In this document: positions 55,518-64,000 of the stretch, piece after piece
Layout of the letters: every line of letters starts with the position of its first letter
Numbering within the stretch: the stretch's first letter is position 1
Assembly: GCA_030148025.1 (NCBI GenBank)
Contig: JASBUG010000030.1
Coordinates: 1-64,000, forward strand
Direction: 5' to 3'
Origin: Flavobacteriaceae bacterium
GTDB lineage: Bacteria; Bacteroidota; Bacteroidia; Flavobacteriales; Flavobacteriaceae
Length of the DNA: 64,000 bases
The notes under the pieces: generated by a model
The model's input: only the letters and a program-made list of their open reading frames with translations
Told to the model about the DNA's origin: nothing
Database searches by the model: none
Translations under genes and position numbers: made by a program

Positions 55518-57086
55518 ATGAGTAAGAAGCTATTCGTCCTTTTAGTAATATTAATGAGTTTGTCGCTTGTCGGAATAATTTTTGTTCAGGCGTATTTTAT
55601 TAATAATACTTTTAAAAATAAGGAAGAGCAATTTACTGTTAGTGTAAAGAAGGCTTTAACCTATACATCTAATAGAGTTGCTGAGATTGAATACAACAAG
55701 TACTTTGAAAAACTTAATGAGGTATTAGCAAAGGGAGGACAGCCAGATACTACAGATTTAAGAAACATTACCGTTTATAAGAAGAATGAAGATATAAACG
55801 AATTAGTTATATTTAATACAGGGATTTTAGAAGAGAATTTTAAAATTCCATCGCTCATTGACATAAGTTTAGATAGTTTAAATTTTAGTAAGTATACAGG
55901 TTTTACCTCTACACAGGTTTTTAAAAATACCGACTTAGATGGAGGCATGGCAATAAGCCCAGAAAGATCTTTTCAGAAAATATTTGCTTTAGACAAGTTG
56001 ATGAAAAAGACCTTTGAAGCACAGATTATTGCTGAAGCTCAAAACACACCAATACATTATAGAGTTTCTAAGGGAATAGTTAGAAAGTTACTTAGAAAAA
56101 AGCTGTTAGAGGATGATATAGATGTTGATTTTGAATTCGCTATTTATCATAAAGATCTTGCTACCAAAGTACAAACGAACAATTTTGAATTACAAAAATT
56201 CCCAACTGTTGGTGTGCCAATTTTTCTAGATAATAATGATGAGAGTGATTATAAGCTCTATGTTAATTTTCCTCAGCGAAACAAGTTTATTTTCTCATCA
56301 ATTATTGGGATGGCATTATTATCTGTAGTATTTACTATTATTATAATAATTGCGTACTCAAGTGCTTTGTATCAATTAATAAAACAACGTCAAATATCTC
56401 AAATCAAGACAGATTTTATTAATAATATGACGCATGAGTTTAAGACGCCAATAGCTACAATCAACCTAGCCTTAGATGCTATTAAAAATCCTAAGGTAAT
56501 TGTTGATGAGGAAAAAGTGAGGCGTTATTTGGGAATGATAAAAGACGAGAATAAGCGTATGCACGCTCAAGTTGAAAATGTACTTAGAATATCTAAACTA
56601 GAAAAGAACGAACTTAATATTAGTAAAGAAAGAGTTGATTTGCATGACTTGATTAATGATGCTATTACTCATATTGAATTAATAGTTGAGAATAGAGATG
56701 GTTATATTAATACGCATTTAGACGCTAAAAGTTTTGAAGTTTTAGCCAATGAAACTCATTTTACTAACGTTATAGTTAATATGCTAGACAATGCTGTTAA
56801 GTATTCTAGTGATAAACCAAAAATAGATGTTTATACAGAAAATGTTGGAAACAACATTTTAGTTAAAATAAAAGACCAGGGTAACGGTATGTCAAAAGCC
56901 GTTCAAAAAAAGGTGTTCGAAAAGTTTTATAGAGAACACACAGGTGATGTGCATAATGTTAAAGGCCACGGTTTAGGTCTGGCATATGTTAAAAGAATTG
57001 TAGATGACCATCAAGGTCATGTTACTGTAGAAAGTGAAAAAGGAAAGGGTAGTACCTTTATAATAAAATTACCATTAATATCATAA
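55518..57086 (+). CDS. Sensor histidine kinase
   Basis: 522 aa. Membrane helices at about 5-26 and 258-281 enclose a periplasmic sensor domain of about 230 residues without a recognised fold. The phosphorylated histidine is His306 (NNMTHEFKTPIATINLALDA). HATPase: NMLDNAVKYS, IKDQGNGMSKAVQKKVFEKF, GHGLGLAYVKRIVDDHQGHV, GKGSTFIIKLP. It pairs with the response regulator 7 bases downstream. The signal sensed is unknown. Confidence 0.95.
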   Translation: MSKKLFVLLVILMSLSLVGIIFVQAYFINNTFKNKEEQFTVSVKKALTYTSNRVAEIEYNKYFEKLNEVLAKGGQPDTTDLRNITVYKKNEDINELVIFNTGILEENFKIPSLIDISLDSLNFSKYTGFTSTQVFKNTDLDGGMAISPERSFQKIFALDKLMKKTFEAQIIAEAQNTPIHYRVSKGIVRKLLRKKLLEDDIDVDFEFAIYHKDLATKVQTNNFELQKFPTVGVPIFLDNNDESDYKLYVNFPQRNKFIFSSIIGMALLSVVFTIIIIIAYSSALYQLIKQRQISQIKTDFINNMTHEFKTPIATINLALDAIKNPKVIVDEEKVRRYLGMIKDENKRMHAQVENVLRISKLEKNELNISKERVDLHDLINDAITHIELIVENRDGYINTHLDAKSFEVLANETHFTNVIVNMLDNAVKYSSDKPKIDVYTENVGNNILVKIKDQGNGMSKAVQKKVFEKFYREHTGDVHNVKGHGLGLAYVKRIVDDHQGHVTVESEKGKGSTFIIKLPLIS

Positions 57087-57093
57087 TATAGTT

Positions 57094-57804
57094 ATGGAAG
57101 AACAAAACAAGAAAATACTTTTAGTTGAAGACGATCCAAATTTTGGAACCGTTTTAAAAGACTACTTAACAATGAACGATTACGACGTTGTTCATGCTAA
57201 AAATGGTATGGAAGGCTTTGAAAAGTTTAAAAAAGATGATTACGATCTTTGCATTTTAGATGTCATGATGCCTTATAAAGACGGATTTACTTTAGCAAAA
57301 GAAATACGTGAAAAGAATACAGAAGTACCTATTATTTTCTTGACGGCCAAAGCTATGAAAGAAGATGTATTAAAAGGCTATAAAGTAGGAGCAGACGATT
57401 ACTTAAACAAACCTTTTGATAGTGAAGTGTTATTAATGAAGATTAAGGCTATTATGCAGCGTAAAGCTACAGATAGTGTCGCAGATAGTAAACAGTTTGA
57501 GTTTGAAATTGGACAATTTCATTTAAATTCTAAACTTCGCTTTTTACGATATAAAGGTGGAGAACCTGTTAAATTATCACCAAAAGAAAACGAATTATTA
57601 CGTTTATTGGCACTTCATGAAAATGATTTAATGCCTCGAGAGTTGGCCTTAACTAAAATATGGAGAGACGATAACTATTTTACATCTAGAAGTATGGATG
57701 TATATATTGCAAAATTGCGTAAGTATTTAAAAGTTGACGAGAATGTTGAAATTTTAAATATTCACGGAGAAGGCTTCAGATTAGTCGTGAACCAAAAAGC
57801 TTAA
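57094..57804 (+). CDS. OmpR/PhoB-family response regulator
   Basis: 236 aa. Receiver domain with acidic pocket Asp13/Asp14, phospho-acceptor Asp56 in DLCILDVMMP, Thr in FLTAK and Lys in YLNKPFD. The C-terminal winged helix (about 135-230) has LSPKENELLRLLALHENDLM and SRSMDVYIAKLRKYLK. It is activated by the kinase coded just before it and should bind DNA. Target genes unknown. Confidence 0.96.
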   Translation: MEEQNKKILLVEDDPNFGTVLKDYLTMNDYDVVHAKNGMEGFEKFKKDDYDLCILDVMMPYKDGFTLAKEIREKNTEVPIIFLTAKAMKEDVLKGYKVGADDYLNKPFDSEVLLMKIKAIMQRKATDSVADSKQFEFEIGQFHLNSKLRFLRYKGGEPVKLSPKENELLRLLALHENDLMPRELALTKIWRDDNYFTSRSMDVYIAKLRKYLKVDENVEILNIHGEGFRLVVNQKA

Positions 57805-57832
57805 CTAATTTAATTTTTAAGTTGTTAATTGT

Positions 57833-57865
57833 AAAAAAGCCAGTTATAAGTAACTGGCTTTTTTA
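57833..57865. terminator. Bidirectional terminator between converging genes
   Basis: Stem AAAAAAGCCAGTTA (57833-57846) with TAACTGGCTTTTTT (57850-57863) and A/T tails on both strands, serving the response regulator (+) and the SnoaL-like gene (-). Confidence 0.92.
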
Positions 57866-57867
57866 TG

Positions 57868-58383
57868 TTAATACTTTGTAAGATCATCAATGGCAAAAGC
57901 ATTGTTATATGAATCTGAATTGATAGACTCATTTTCACTAGAGTCATAATCAACTAGTATATGCCATTTATCTTGAGTCTTTATGTGAATTACATGGAAT
58001 TTTCCATAGAATGATCTTGCATCTGGTGTGTCTGGATTTCTGGTAAATCTAAATATACCGCGTTCTGATGCTTTTGTATCATTACAGATACGCTCTAGAA
58101 ATCTAAAAGAAATAGTTTCTTTATTTTTTTTGTGTTCCCAGTTTTTTTGGTAACCGTTTATATATGAGGTTTTACCTTTTATAGATTTTGAGTTTCCACT
58201 AACTCTTATAAAATCTTCAGCATGCAGAGTTCCAAATAGATTATGGTCAGACGTTTCAAAGGCTTTAGTAAAGTTTGCCCAAATTTGGTTATTTATTTCT
58301 TTTAAGCATTTAGTGTTCTGCGCAGCAGCATTTTTAAATACTATTAAAGCCAAAAAGCACAGTAATAATTTAGTGGTTTTCAT
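57868..58383 (-). CDS. Secreted SnoaL/NTF2-like protein
   Basis: 171 aa with a signal peptide (MKTTKLLLCFLALIVFKNAA, ending AAAQ). The rest matches the NTF2/SnoaL-like (DUF4440-type) cone fold: WANFTKAFETSDHNLFGTLH, IRVSGNSKSIKGKTSYINGY, HIKTQDKWHILVDYDSS. The active site, if any, is unknown. The start overlaps the miaA end by 14 nt, so it belongs to the miaA transcript. Confidence 0.8.
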   Translation of the reverse strand: MKTTKLLLCFLALIVFKNAAAQNTKCLKEINNQIWANFTKAFETSDHNLFGTLHAEDFIRVSGNSKSIKGKTSYINGYQKNWEHKKNKETISFRFLERICNDTKASERGIFRFTRNPDTPDARSFYGKFHVIHIKTQDKWHILVDYDSSENESINSDSYNNAFAIDDLTKY

Positions 58384-59293
58384 TTGTTGAGCAATGTTTA
58401 GTTATATGCTCAATAATATACTTAATATCAGTGGTGTAATCAAACCATTTAACATTTTCATCTTTCCGCCACCAGGTAAGTTGTCGTTTGGCAAAGCGTC
58501 TCGAATTTTTTTTAATCTCAGAAACTGCAAACTCAAAAGACCATTCGTTATTAAAATATTTAAATAATTCTTTATAACCCACGGTATTAAGTGCATTGAG
58601 GTGTTGATGTGCAATTAATAACTTTACTTCGGCTTCTAAACCTTGCTCTATCATAATATCTACACGTTTATTAATCCTATTATAAATAATGTCTCTATCG
58701 GCTGTTAAACCAATAGTAATTGTTTTAAAGTTTCGTTTTGGTTTTGCTTGATCTAAAAATGATGAATAAGGTTTTTTAGTGCCAATACATATTTCCAAAG
58801 CTCGTATAAGACGATGAGGATTATCTAGTGCAATGTTATTGTAAGATTTAGGGTCTAATATTTTTAGTTGTTCCTGAAGTGATTCTATTCCTTCTAACTC
58901 TAGTTTTTGGTTTAATGTGTTCCTAATAGAACTATCTACTTTAGGAAAATTATCCAACCCTTTACTAACAGCATCAACATAGAGTCCAGAACCACCTACC
59001 ATTATAACAACATTCTGTGTTTTAAAAAGTGATTCAAGAAGATGAATAGCATCTTTTTCAAAAGCACCAACACTATAACTGTCTTCAATAGATTTATGAT
59101 GAATGAAATGATGTTTAGCTTGAGACAATTCTTCTTCAGTAGGAGCAGCGGTACCAATGCTCATCTCTTTAAAGAACTGACGAGAGTCTGCCGAGATAAT
59201 TTCGGTATTAAAATGTTGGGCTAGTTTTATGCTTAGTGCTGTTTTCCCAATAGCAGTTGGGCCAACAATAGAAATCAAATAGTTATTCATCAT
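58370..59293 (-). CDS. miaA: tRNA dimethylallyltransferase
   Basis: 307 aa. It adds the isopentenyl group to A37 of tRNAs reading U-starting codons. P-loop GPTAIGKTALSIKLAQ, then SADSRQFFKEMSIGTAAP, VMVGGSGLYVDAVSKGLDNF, NPHRLIRALEI and FAKRQLTWWRKDENVKWFD. Overlaps the ion-channel gene end by 11 nt. Confidence 0.97.
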   Translation of the reverse strand: MMNNYLISIVGPTAIGKTALSIKLAQHFNTEIISADSRQFFKEMSIGTAAPTEEELSQAKHHFIHHKSIEDSYSVGAFEKDAIHLLESLFKTQNVVIMVGGSGLYVDAVSKGLDNFPKVDSSIRNTLNQKLELEGIESLQEQLKILDPKSYNNIALDNPHRLIRALEICIGTKKPYSSFLDQAKPKRNFKTITIGLTADRDIIYNRINKRVDIMIEQGLEAEVKLLIAHQHLNALNTVGYKELFKYFNNEWSFEFAVSEIKKNSRRFAKRQLTWWRKDENVKWFDYTTDIKYIIEHITKHCSTNENH

Positions 59294-60107
59294 TTAATCG
59301 TTCACCACAATTATAACAAAATTCGGCATTGTCTCTATGCGTAGCAACCATACAATTAGGGCACGATTGCGTATTTGTATGGATATCTTTTTTAGATCTT
59401 GTCATTTCAGAGGACACAATTCCTGTTGGAATAGCAATAATACCATAACCCATGATCATAATTATTGAAGCAATAAATTGCCCTAAAGGTGTAATAGGAG
59501 CAATATCTCCATAACCTACTGTGGTAAGGGTTACAATAGCCCAATATACGCTTCGCGGGATACTGTTAAAACCACTATCCTGATCGCTTTCTACCAAATA
59601 CATAATAGTACCTAATATGATACAAAGTATAAGTACAAAAGATAAGAATACTGCTATTTTAGCTCTACTTGCTTTTAATGCGCGAACAAAGTTGGTGGAT
59701 GCTCCAATGTAACGTGCCAGTTTTAATATTCTGAAAATACGCATCAATCTTAATGCCCTTAGAGCAACCAGAGAATGTGATGAGCCTCCAACTAATATAA
59801 TAGATAAGTATTTAGGAATAGTAGATAAGAGATCGATAACACCATAAAAGCTAAAAACATATTTCCAGGGCCTTTTAACAGCAATGATTCGACCTATATA
59901 TTCGATACTGAATAAAATTGTAATAACCCATTCAGCAGTGTTTAAAAAATCGTGGTATTTAGCATCAAAGCTATCAACACTTTCAAGCATTACTAATAAA
60001 ATACTTGCTAGAATAACAATAAGTAAGACCATGTTGAAGAGCTTCCCCATTGGTGTATCTGCTTCATATAATACTTCATGAAGCTTATGTCTCCAGTTGT
60101 TTTTCAC
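59283..60107 (-). CDS. Voltage-gated-like potassium channel with C-terminal zinc ribbon
   Basis: 274 aa. Six membrane helices with an S4-type segment VALRALRLMRIFRILKLARY (arginines every third position) and the pore filter TLTTVGYGDIAPIT. The last 25 residues form a zinc-ribbon pattern, CPNCMVATHRDNAEFCYNCG. The ion-channel part resembles KvAP-like bacterial channels. The zinc ribbon is cytoplasmic and its role is unknown. Confidence 0.9.
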   Translation of the reverse strand: MKNNWRHKLHEVLYEADTPMGKLFNMVLLIVILASILLVMLESVDSFDAKYHDFLNTAEWVITILFSIEYIGRIIAVKRPWKYVFSFYGVIDLLSTIPKYLSIILVGGSSHSLVALRALRLMRIFRILKLARYIGASTNFVRALKASRAKIAVFLSFVLILCIILGTIMYLVESDQDSGFNSIPRSVYWAIVTLTTVGYGDIAPITPLGQFIASIIMIMGYGIIAIPTGIVSSEMTRSKKDIHTNTQSCPNCMVATHRDNAEFCYNCGERLNDE

Positions 60108-60150
60108 GTTCTTTTACTCAAAAAAAGGTTTATATAAATGTAAGAAAAGT

Positions 60151-61536
60151 TTAAGTATTATTTAAATTAGTGTCTAACTTGATGATCTTTAGCTTTTTGC
60201 GCTTGTGCCTTAAATAGGTTTGAATGATATGCTGGTTATCTCTATTATGCTGCATTGGTGTGATAATAGATTGTAATACTTCTATGTTAGTAATTTGATA
60301 ATTCAAATTATAGAAACCATAACCTTTAAAAATACCATCTTCTATTAAAATAGCACTACGTTCATCTACTGCACGTCCACGGTCTATTATAACCATGTTT
60401 TGATTTTCAAAACGGTGATAATCTATAACTTCAATGGCGCGTTTGTTGTATTCGTGTATGTGTTCTTCATCAATACAGGCTCCAAGGCACTGTTTAATTG
60501 TATAGTTAAAACAGTTTCCGCTGGTATAGTGAAGTCCGGTTAGTTTTTGACAAAGATTATGTTCTTCTGTAGCTCTTGAGATAAAGCTTTTTGCACTTTT
60601 CATATTTGAAAAAGTGGTTATCGGTTTTTCTTTGCCGTTTACTCTGCCAACTTTTAAGTTAATATAGCCGTTGTCATCAGTAAAACTAAATAGGCCATGT
60701 GAAAAAATATTCCGTTTTAATGCTCTGTTAAAAAAGGGTTTGTTGCGTTTTATTTCTTCACTTTCCTTTAAAAGGGCAACCAATTCGCTACCAGTATCTT
60801 CATAAGTAACTGCTGCAACATGCAGTTGCATTTTCTTTGACTTAGGGTTGTCGCTAGTGAAATGTTGATTGACCCGCTTTCTAATATTTTTACTTTTACC
60901 TATGTATACAATTTCTCCTTCAGCATTATGCATATAATAAACTCCTGTAATAGAAGGTAGCGATTCTATAATATCAAGAAGTCTTGGTTCCATTTGATAT
61001 TTAGGCTCTAAACGAATGGATTCTTGTATAATTTTTTTATCAAGATCTTTAGCCAATAGCATTTTAAATAGCTGTACTGTAGCTTGTGCATCTCCAGCAG
61101 CACGATGTCGATCGCTAACAGGAATACCAAGTGATCTGGTTAATTTTCCTAAGCTGTATGATGGTTGATCTGGAATTAGATCCTTTGCTAACTCTACAGT
61201 ACAAAGGGTTTCCTTGCTAAAATCAAAACCTAAACGTTTAAATTCGGTTCTAAGAATTCTGTAATCAAACTTTGCATTATGCGCTACCAGTATAGAACCT
61301 TCGGTAATTTCAACAATACGCTTGGCAACCTCATAGAATTTTGGAGCATTTCGTAGCATATTACTATTGATACCAGTAAGGTTTACTACAAACGGTTGGA
61401 TTTCTCTTTCTGGGTTTATTAGTGAAATAAACTGGTCGGTTATGGTATGACCATCAAATTTATAGATTGCAATCTCAGTAATACCTTCTTCATTGTATTT
61501 TCCTCCTGTAGTTTCTATGTCTAAAATTGCGTAAAT
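60151..61536 (-). CDS. DnaQ-like 3'-5' exonuclease fused to a GIY-YIG nuclease domain, probable ATT start
   Basis: 461 aa if read from ATT at 61534-61536. The first ATG (61357-61359) would give 402 aa and cut off the exonuclease motif I (YAILDIETTG), though the frame stays open through these 59 codons. The only other codons back to the in-frame stop at 61549-61551 are AGA, TAT, AGA, GAT. Exonuclease motifs: DIETTG, VAHNAKFDYRIL, DRHRAAGDAQAT. The GIY-YIG domain starts near 205 (ITGVYYMHNAEGEIVYIGKS, KNIRKRVNQHF) and is UvrC-like. Probably a nucleic-acid processing or repair protein. It is downstream of yggS. Confidence 0.88.
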   Translation of the reverse strand: MYAILDIETTGGKYNEEGITEIAIYKFDGHTITDQFISLINPEREIQPFVVNLTGINSNMLRNAPKFYEVAKRIVEITEGSILVAHNAKFDYRILRTEFKRLGFDFSKETLCTVELAKDLIPDQPSYSLGKLTRSLGIPVSDRHRAAGDAQATVQLFKMLLAKDLDKKIIQESIRLEPKYQMEPRLLDIIESLPSITGVYYMHNAEGEIVYIGKSKNIRKRVNQHFTSDNPKSKKMQLHVAAVTYEDTGSELVALLKESEEIKRNKPFFNRALKRNIFSHGLFSFTDDNGYINLKVGRVNGKEKPITTFSNMKSAKSFISRATEEHNLCQKLTGLHYTSGNCFNYTIKQCLGACIDEEHIHEYNKRAIEVIDYHRFENQNMVIIDRGRAVDERSAILIEDGIFKGYGFYNLNYQITNIEVLQSIITPMQHNRDNQHIIQTYLRHKRKKLKIIKLDTNLNNT

Positions 61537-61548
61537 ATCTCTATATCT

Positions 61549-62220
61549 TTAAATTGAATAATTTCTAGCCCCAAATATACTACTTCCTACACGTACCATG
61601 GTACTACCACAATCTATGGCTAATTTATAGTCACCACTCATACCCATTGAAATGGTTTGTAGATTACAATTCTCTGTTTTTATTTCTTGTAATTTATTGA
61701 AAGTGTTTTTCAAAAAAGTGAATTCTTGTTGCAATTGTGTTTGATCATCTGTAAATGTTGCCATACCCATAACGCCTACAACCTTTATATTCTTAAGTGA
61801 ACTAAATGCTTCTGATAACAAAATTTTTTCCGCTTCTTCTGCGGTCATTCCAAACTTTGACTCCTCCGTGGCGATCTTAATTTGTAGCAGGCAATTAATT
61901 ATACGATCATGCTTTAAGGCTTGTTTGTCGATCTCTTTTAGGAGTTTAAAATTGTCAACACCATGAATCAAGCTCACAAACGATGCCATATACTTTACTT
62001 TGTTTCGTTGTACATGTCCTATCATATGCCAATCAACATCTGTAGGCATTTGAGGCTGTTTGTCAACCATTTCCTGAATTTTATTCTCACCAAAAATACG
62101 TTGACCAGCATTATAAGCTTCCTTTAGGTCGCTAATAGGCTTGGTTTTTGAAACAGCAACCAGCGTAACATGTTCTGGAAGTTGTGATTTTATATGGATA
62201 AGGTTCTTTGTAATGCTCAT
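61549..62220 (-). CDS. YggS-family pyridoxal phosphate homeostasis protein
   Basis: 223 aa from the ATG of MSITKNLIHIK, 1 nt after the DUF1015 stop; a TTA/ATG four codons upstream lies within the previous gene. PLP-binding lysine in VAVSKTKP (Lys25), then IFGENKIQEMVDK, WHMIGHVQRNKVKYM, SMGMSGDYKLAIDCGSTMVR and VGSSIFGARNY. It binds PLP and controls its free level. The stop at 61549-61551 is in the same frame as the following exonuclease gene. Confidence 0.94.
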   Translation of the reverse strand: MSITKNLIHIKSQLPEHVTLVAVSKTKPISDLKEAYNAGQRIFGENKIQEMVDKQPQMPTDVDWHMIGHVQRNKVKYMASFVSLIHGVDNFKLLKEIDKQALKHDRIINCLLQIKIATEESKFGMTAEEAEKILLSEAFSSLKNIKVVGVMGMATFTDDQTQLQQEFTFLKNTFNKLQEIKTENCNLQTISMGMSGDYKLAIDCGSTMVRVGSSIFGARNYSI

Positions 62221-62221
62221 A

Positions 62222-63460
62222 TTAAAATTCATAAATAGTTACACCACTTCTTAATTTTGGTTCAATAAATGTGCTTTTTGGTGGCATAGTAAGTCCTTCA
62301 TCAGAAATAGACTTTATCTCATCTATAGTAATTGGAACCAAACCAAACCCTACTTTAAACTCACCACTATCAACCTTACTTTTAATGGTCACCAAATCAT
62401 TTTTACCATGTGAATAATCTAAACGTTGGTCATTACGCATGTCATTAATCCCTAAAATTGGTTCAAGTATGGTTCTGTAAAGTAATTGCGTATCTAGTGC
62501 ATCAAGTGCATTGTTTATGTCGTAATTATCTTTTCTTAAGTAAAGCGAATAAAATTCGCCATCTAAATACATACTAAAATGATGTTTTTTAGTGGGTTTG
62601 TAAAGCGTAGTACCCCTATTTTCTATGCGGTACATAGTGTCTAGCTTAATTAAGAAGGCTTCTTTTGATAGTCCGTTCAAATCTGTTACTAAGCGATTGA
62701 ATTCGTAGATTCTTAAATCAGATTCAGGAATTAAATAACTCATAAAAAAGTTGTAAGGTTCGTCTCCCTTATGATCTTTATTTTTTTCTTTTAAATCCTT
62801 CCCTAGTAAGCTTGACGAAGCCGATCTATGATGTCCATCAGCAATATATAGCTGTTGTACCGCTTCAAACTGATTTCTAATTTTATCAATAGAATCTGCA
62901 TCATCTACAATCCATAGTGAATGTGTATCTCTGTAGGTTGTAGTAAACTCATATTCGGCTCTTTCCTTTTGTTTTTCAGCTATAATGCTTGCTATAACAG
63001 TATTGTCTGGGTAAGTAACCAATACGGGTTCGGCATTAAACCCCACTGTTTTTAAGTACTTTTTAAAGGTTTTTTCTCGATATTCAATAGTATCTTCATG
63101 CTTTTTAATAATATTGCTTTCATAATCAAGAGTGCTAGTAGCAGCTACAATACCATTGAATACGTGTTTTTCTCTGTTAACAATCCTATATACATAGTAA
63201 CAAGGTTTATCATCCTGAATAAACACGTTATCCTCTTTAAATTCTAAATACCTGTTCCTTACCAGATTGTAACGCTCTTTTCCTTTTAACTCTAAGTGGT
63301 ATTTATAACCAGGATTTACAATATGCAAAAACGAAAAAGGATTATAGTCTAGTCTTGCTTCTCGCTCTGCTTGTGTATAAGTTTGATATGAGCGTGAAGC
63401 TACAAGACTTACTTTGTCTCGTGTTGGGCGTACTGCTTTAAAAGGAATTATTTTGGCCAC
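62222..63460 (-). CDS. DUF1015 family protein
   Basis: 412 aa, full length for DUF1015 (SpoIIIAC-unrelated, function unknown). Typical parts: IIPFKAVRPTRDKVSLVASR, YYVYRIVNREKHVFNGIVAA, LYIADGHHRSASSSLLGKDL and HGKNDLVTIKSKVDSGEFK. It may bind a serine or phosphoserine-like substrate, but this is not established. It is co-transcribed with yggS and follows the dehydrogenase gene by 9 bases. Confidence 0.9.
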   Translation of the reverse strand: MAKIIPFKAVRPTRDKVSLVASRSYQTYTQAEREARLDYNPFSFLHIVNPGYKYHLELKGKERYNLVRNRYLEFKEDNVFIQDDKPCYYVYRIVNREKHVFNGIVAATSTLDYESNIIKKHEDTIEYREKTFKKYLKTVGFNAEPVLVTYPDNTVIASIIAEKQKERAEYEFTTTYRDTHSLWIVDDADSIDKIRNQFEAVQQLYIADGHHRSASSSLLGKDLKEKNKDHKGDEPYNFFMSYLIPESDLRIYEFNRLVTDLNGLSKEAFLIKLDTMYRIENRGTTLYKPTKKHHFSMYLDGEFYSLYLRKDNYDINNALDALDTQLLYRTILEPILGINDMRNDQRLDYSHGKNDLVTIKSKVDSGEFKVGFGLVPITIDEIKSISDEGLTMPPKSTFIEPKLRSGVTIYEF

Positions 63461-63469
63461 AAAAATGTA

Positions 63470-64000
63470 TTATGCAAATTGTTTTGCTACTTTTTCAGCT
63501 TTTCTACTTTCAGAATAATCATAGAATCCTTCACCAGATTTCACGCCTAGTTTTCCAGCTCTAACCATATTTACAAGTAAAGGACAAGGCGCATATTTTG
63601 GGTTTTTAAATCCGTCGTACATAACATTTAAAATAGACAAGCATACATCTAAGCCAATAAAATCAGCCAATTGTAATGGTCCCATTGGGTGTGCCATACC
63701 AAGTTTCATAACCGTATCTATTTCCTGAACTCCGGCAACACCGTTATAAAGTGTTTCAATAGACTCGTTTAGCATTGGCATTAATATTCTGTTAGCAACA
63801 AATCCTGGATAATCGTTTACCTCTACTGGTATTTTACCAAGGGTACGAGACATTTCCATAATGGTATTTGTAACCTCGTTACTAGTGTTGTACCCTCTAA
63901 TAATCTCAACAAGTTTCATTATTGGTACAGGATTCATAAAGTGCATTCCTATTACCATATCTGGTCTTGAAGTTACTGCAGCTATTTGTGTAATAGAAAT
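63470..64000 (-). CDS. 3-hydroxyacyl-CoA (3-hydroxybutyryl-CoA) dehydrogenase, 3' part
   Basis: Partial: the frame runs past the window end, where the residues [20 protein letters not shown] are still open. Visible are the end of the Rossmann part with [16 protein letters not shown] and the C-terminal domain ([44 protein letters not shown]). It oxidises 3-hydroxyacyl-CoA with NAD in fatty acid or butyrate-type metabolism. Its N-terminal part and promoter lie to the right of the window. Confidence 0.95.
   Translation of the reverse strand: MSITQIAAVTSRPDMVIGMHFMNPVPIMKLVEIIRGYNTSNEVTNTIMEMSRTLGKIPVEVNDYPGFVANRILMPMLNESIETLYNGVAGVQEIDTVMKLGMAHPMGPLQLADFIGLDVCLSILNVMYDGFKNPKYAPCPLLVNMVRAGKLGVKSGEGFYDYSESRKAEKVAKQFA

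Overview
The window is chromosomal DNA of a low-GC member of the Bacteroidota, most likely a marine-type Flavobacteriaceae. The evidence is the AT-rich sequence, promoters of the TAnnTTTG type, several secreted proteins ending in type IX secretion (Por) sorting domains, and flavobacterial families (DUF6095, DUF6913, DUF4835/PorD, monomeric isocitrate dehydrogenase, the Bacteroidota omega-like RNA polymerase subunit). No phage, plasmid, transposon, CRISPR array or tRNA gene was found. The content is mostly core genome.

Layout. 1-180: 5S rRNA and terminator, the end of an rRNA operon. 0.26-5.4 kb: DinB-like protein, DUF6095, murQ, isocitrate dehydrogenase, a decayed gene remnant, rplS. 5.6-10 kb: a seven-repeat secreted protein, an effector-binding protein coupled to trmD, a leucine-rich lipoprotein and a small Cys-containing protein. 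10-13 kb: a tandem repeat array, an ECF sigma factor with its YCII partner, an acetyltransferase and a coiled-coil membrane protein. 13.2-16.3 kb: long-form GAPDH and a DegQ/HtrA protease. 16.4-20.5 kb (+): dapF, acetyltransferase, mltG, DUF2279-like protein and a lysozyme-like protein. 20.4-26.6 kb (-): methyltransferase, two paralogous secreted sugar-dehydrogenase-like proteins, tyrosine phosphatase and dnaA. 26.8-32.6 kb: thioesterase, YigZ, EamA transporter, HAD hydrolase, ribD, acetyltransferase, prmC and a LOG protein. 32.6-38.2 kb (-): GH2 mannosidase, cutC and GH20 hexosaminidase. 38.2-43.2 kb: ligA, a membrane protein, DoxX and a 5'-nucleotidase split over two genes. 43.3-50.98 kb (+): DUF6913, dapA, bamD, rpoZ-like, coaBC, porD, recN and fabI. 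51.2-57.8 kb (+): secreted adhesin-like protein, glycosyltransferase, YbbR protein, coaE and a two-component pair. 57.9-64 kb (-): SnoaL-like protein, miaA, ion channel, exonuclease/GIY-YIG protein, YggS, DUF1015 and the 3' part of a 3-hydroxyacyl-CoA dehydrogenase gene.

How the genes fit together. The envelope is well represented: dapF and dapA (diaminopimelate/lysine), mltG and murQ (peptidoglycan synthesis and recycling), bamD (outer-membrane assembly), porD (type IX secretion) and four likely type IX cargo proteins. GH20 and GH2 suggest use of glycans containing N-acetylhexosamine and mannose. coaBC and coaE belong to coenzyme A synthesis.

The most notable observations are three. A DnaQ/GIY-YIG gene whose first 59 codons, carrying the first exonuclease motif, can only be reached from an ATT start codon. 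A dispersed palindromic repeat family that appears inside prmC as nine in-frame codons, in a terminator loop, and as five tandem copies, the last of which supplies the stop codon of the ECF sigma gene. A frame-broken gene remnant beside rplS that still has its terminator. I did not find a convincing new multi-gene system.
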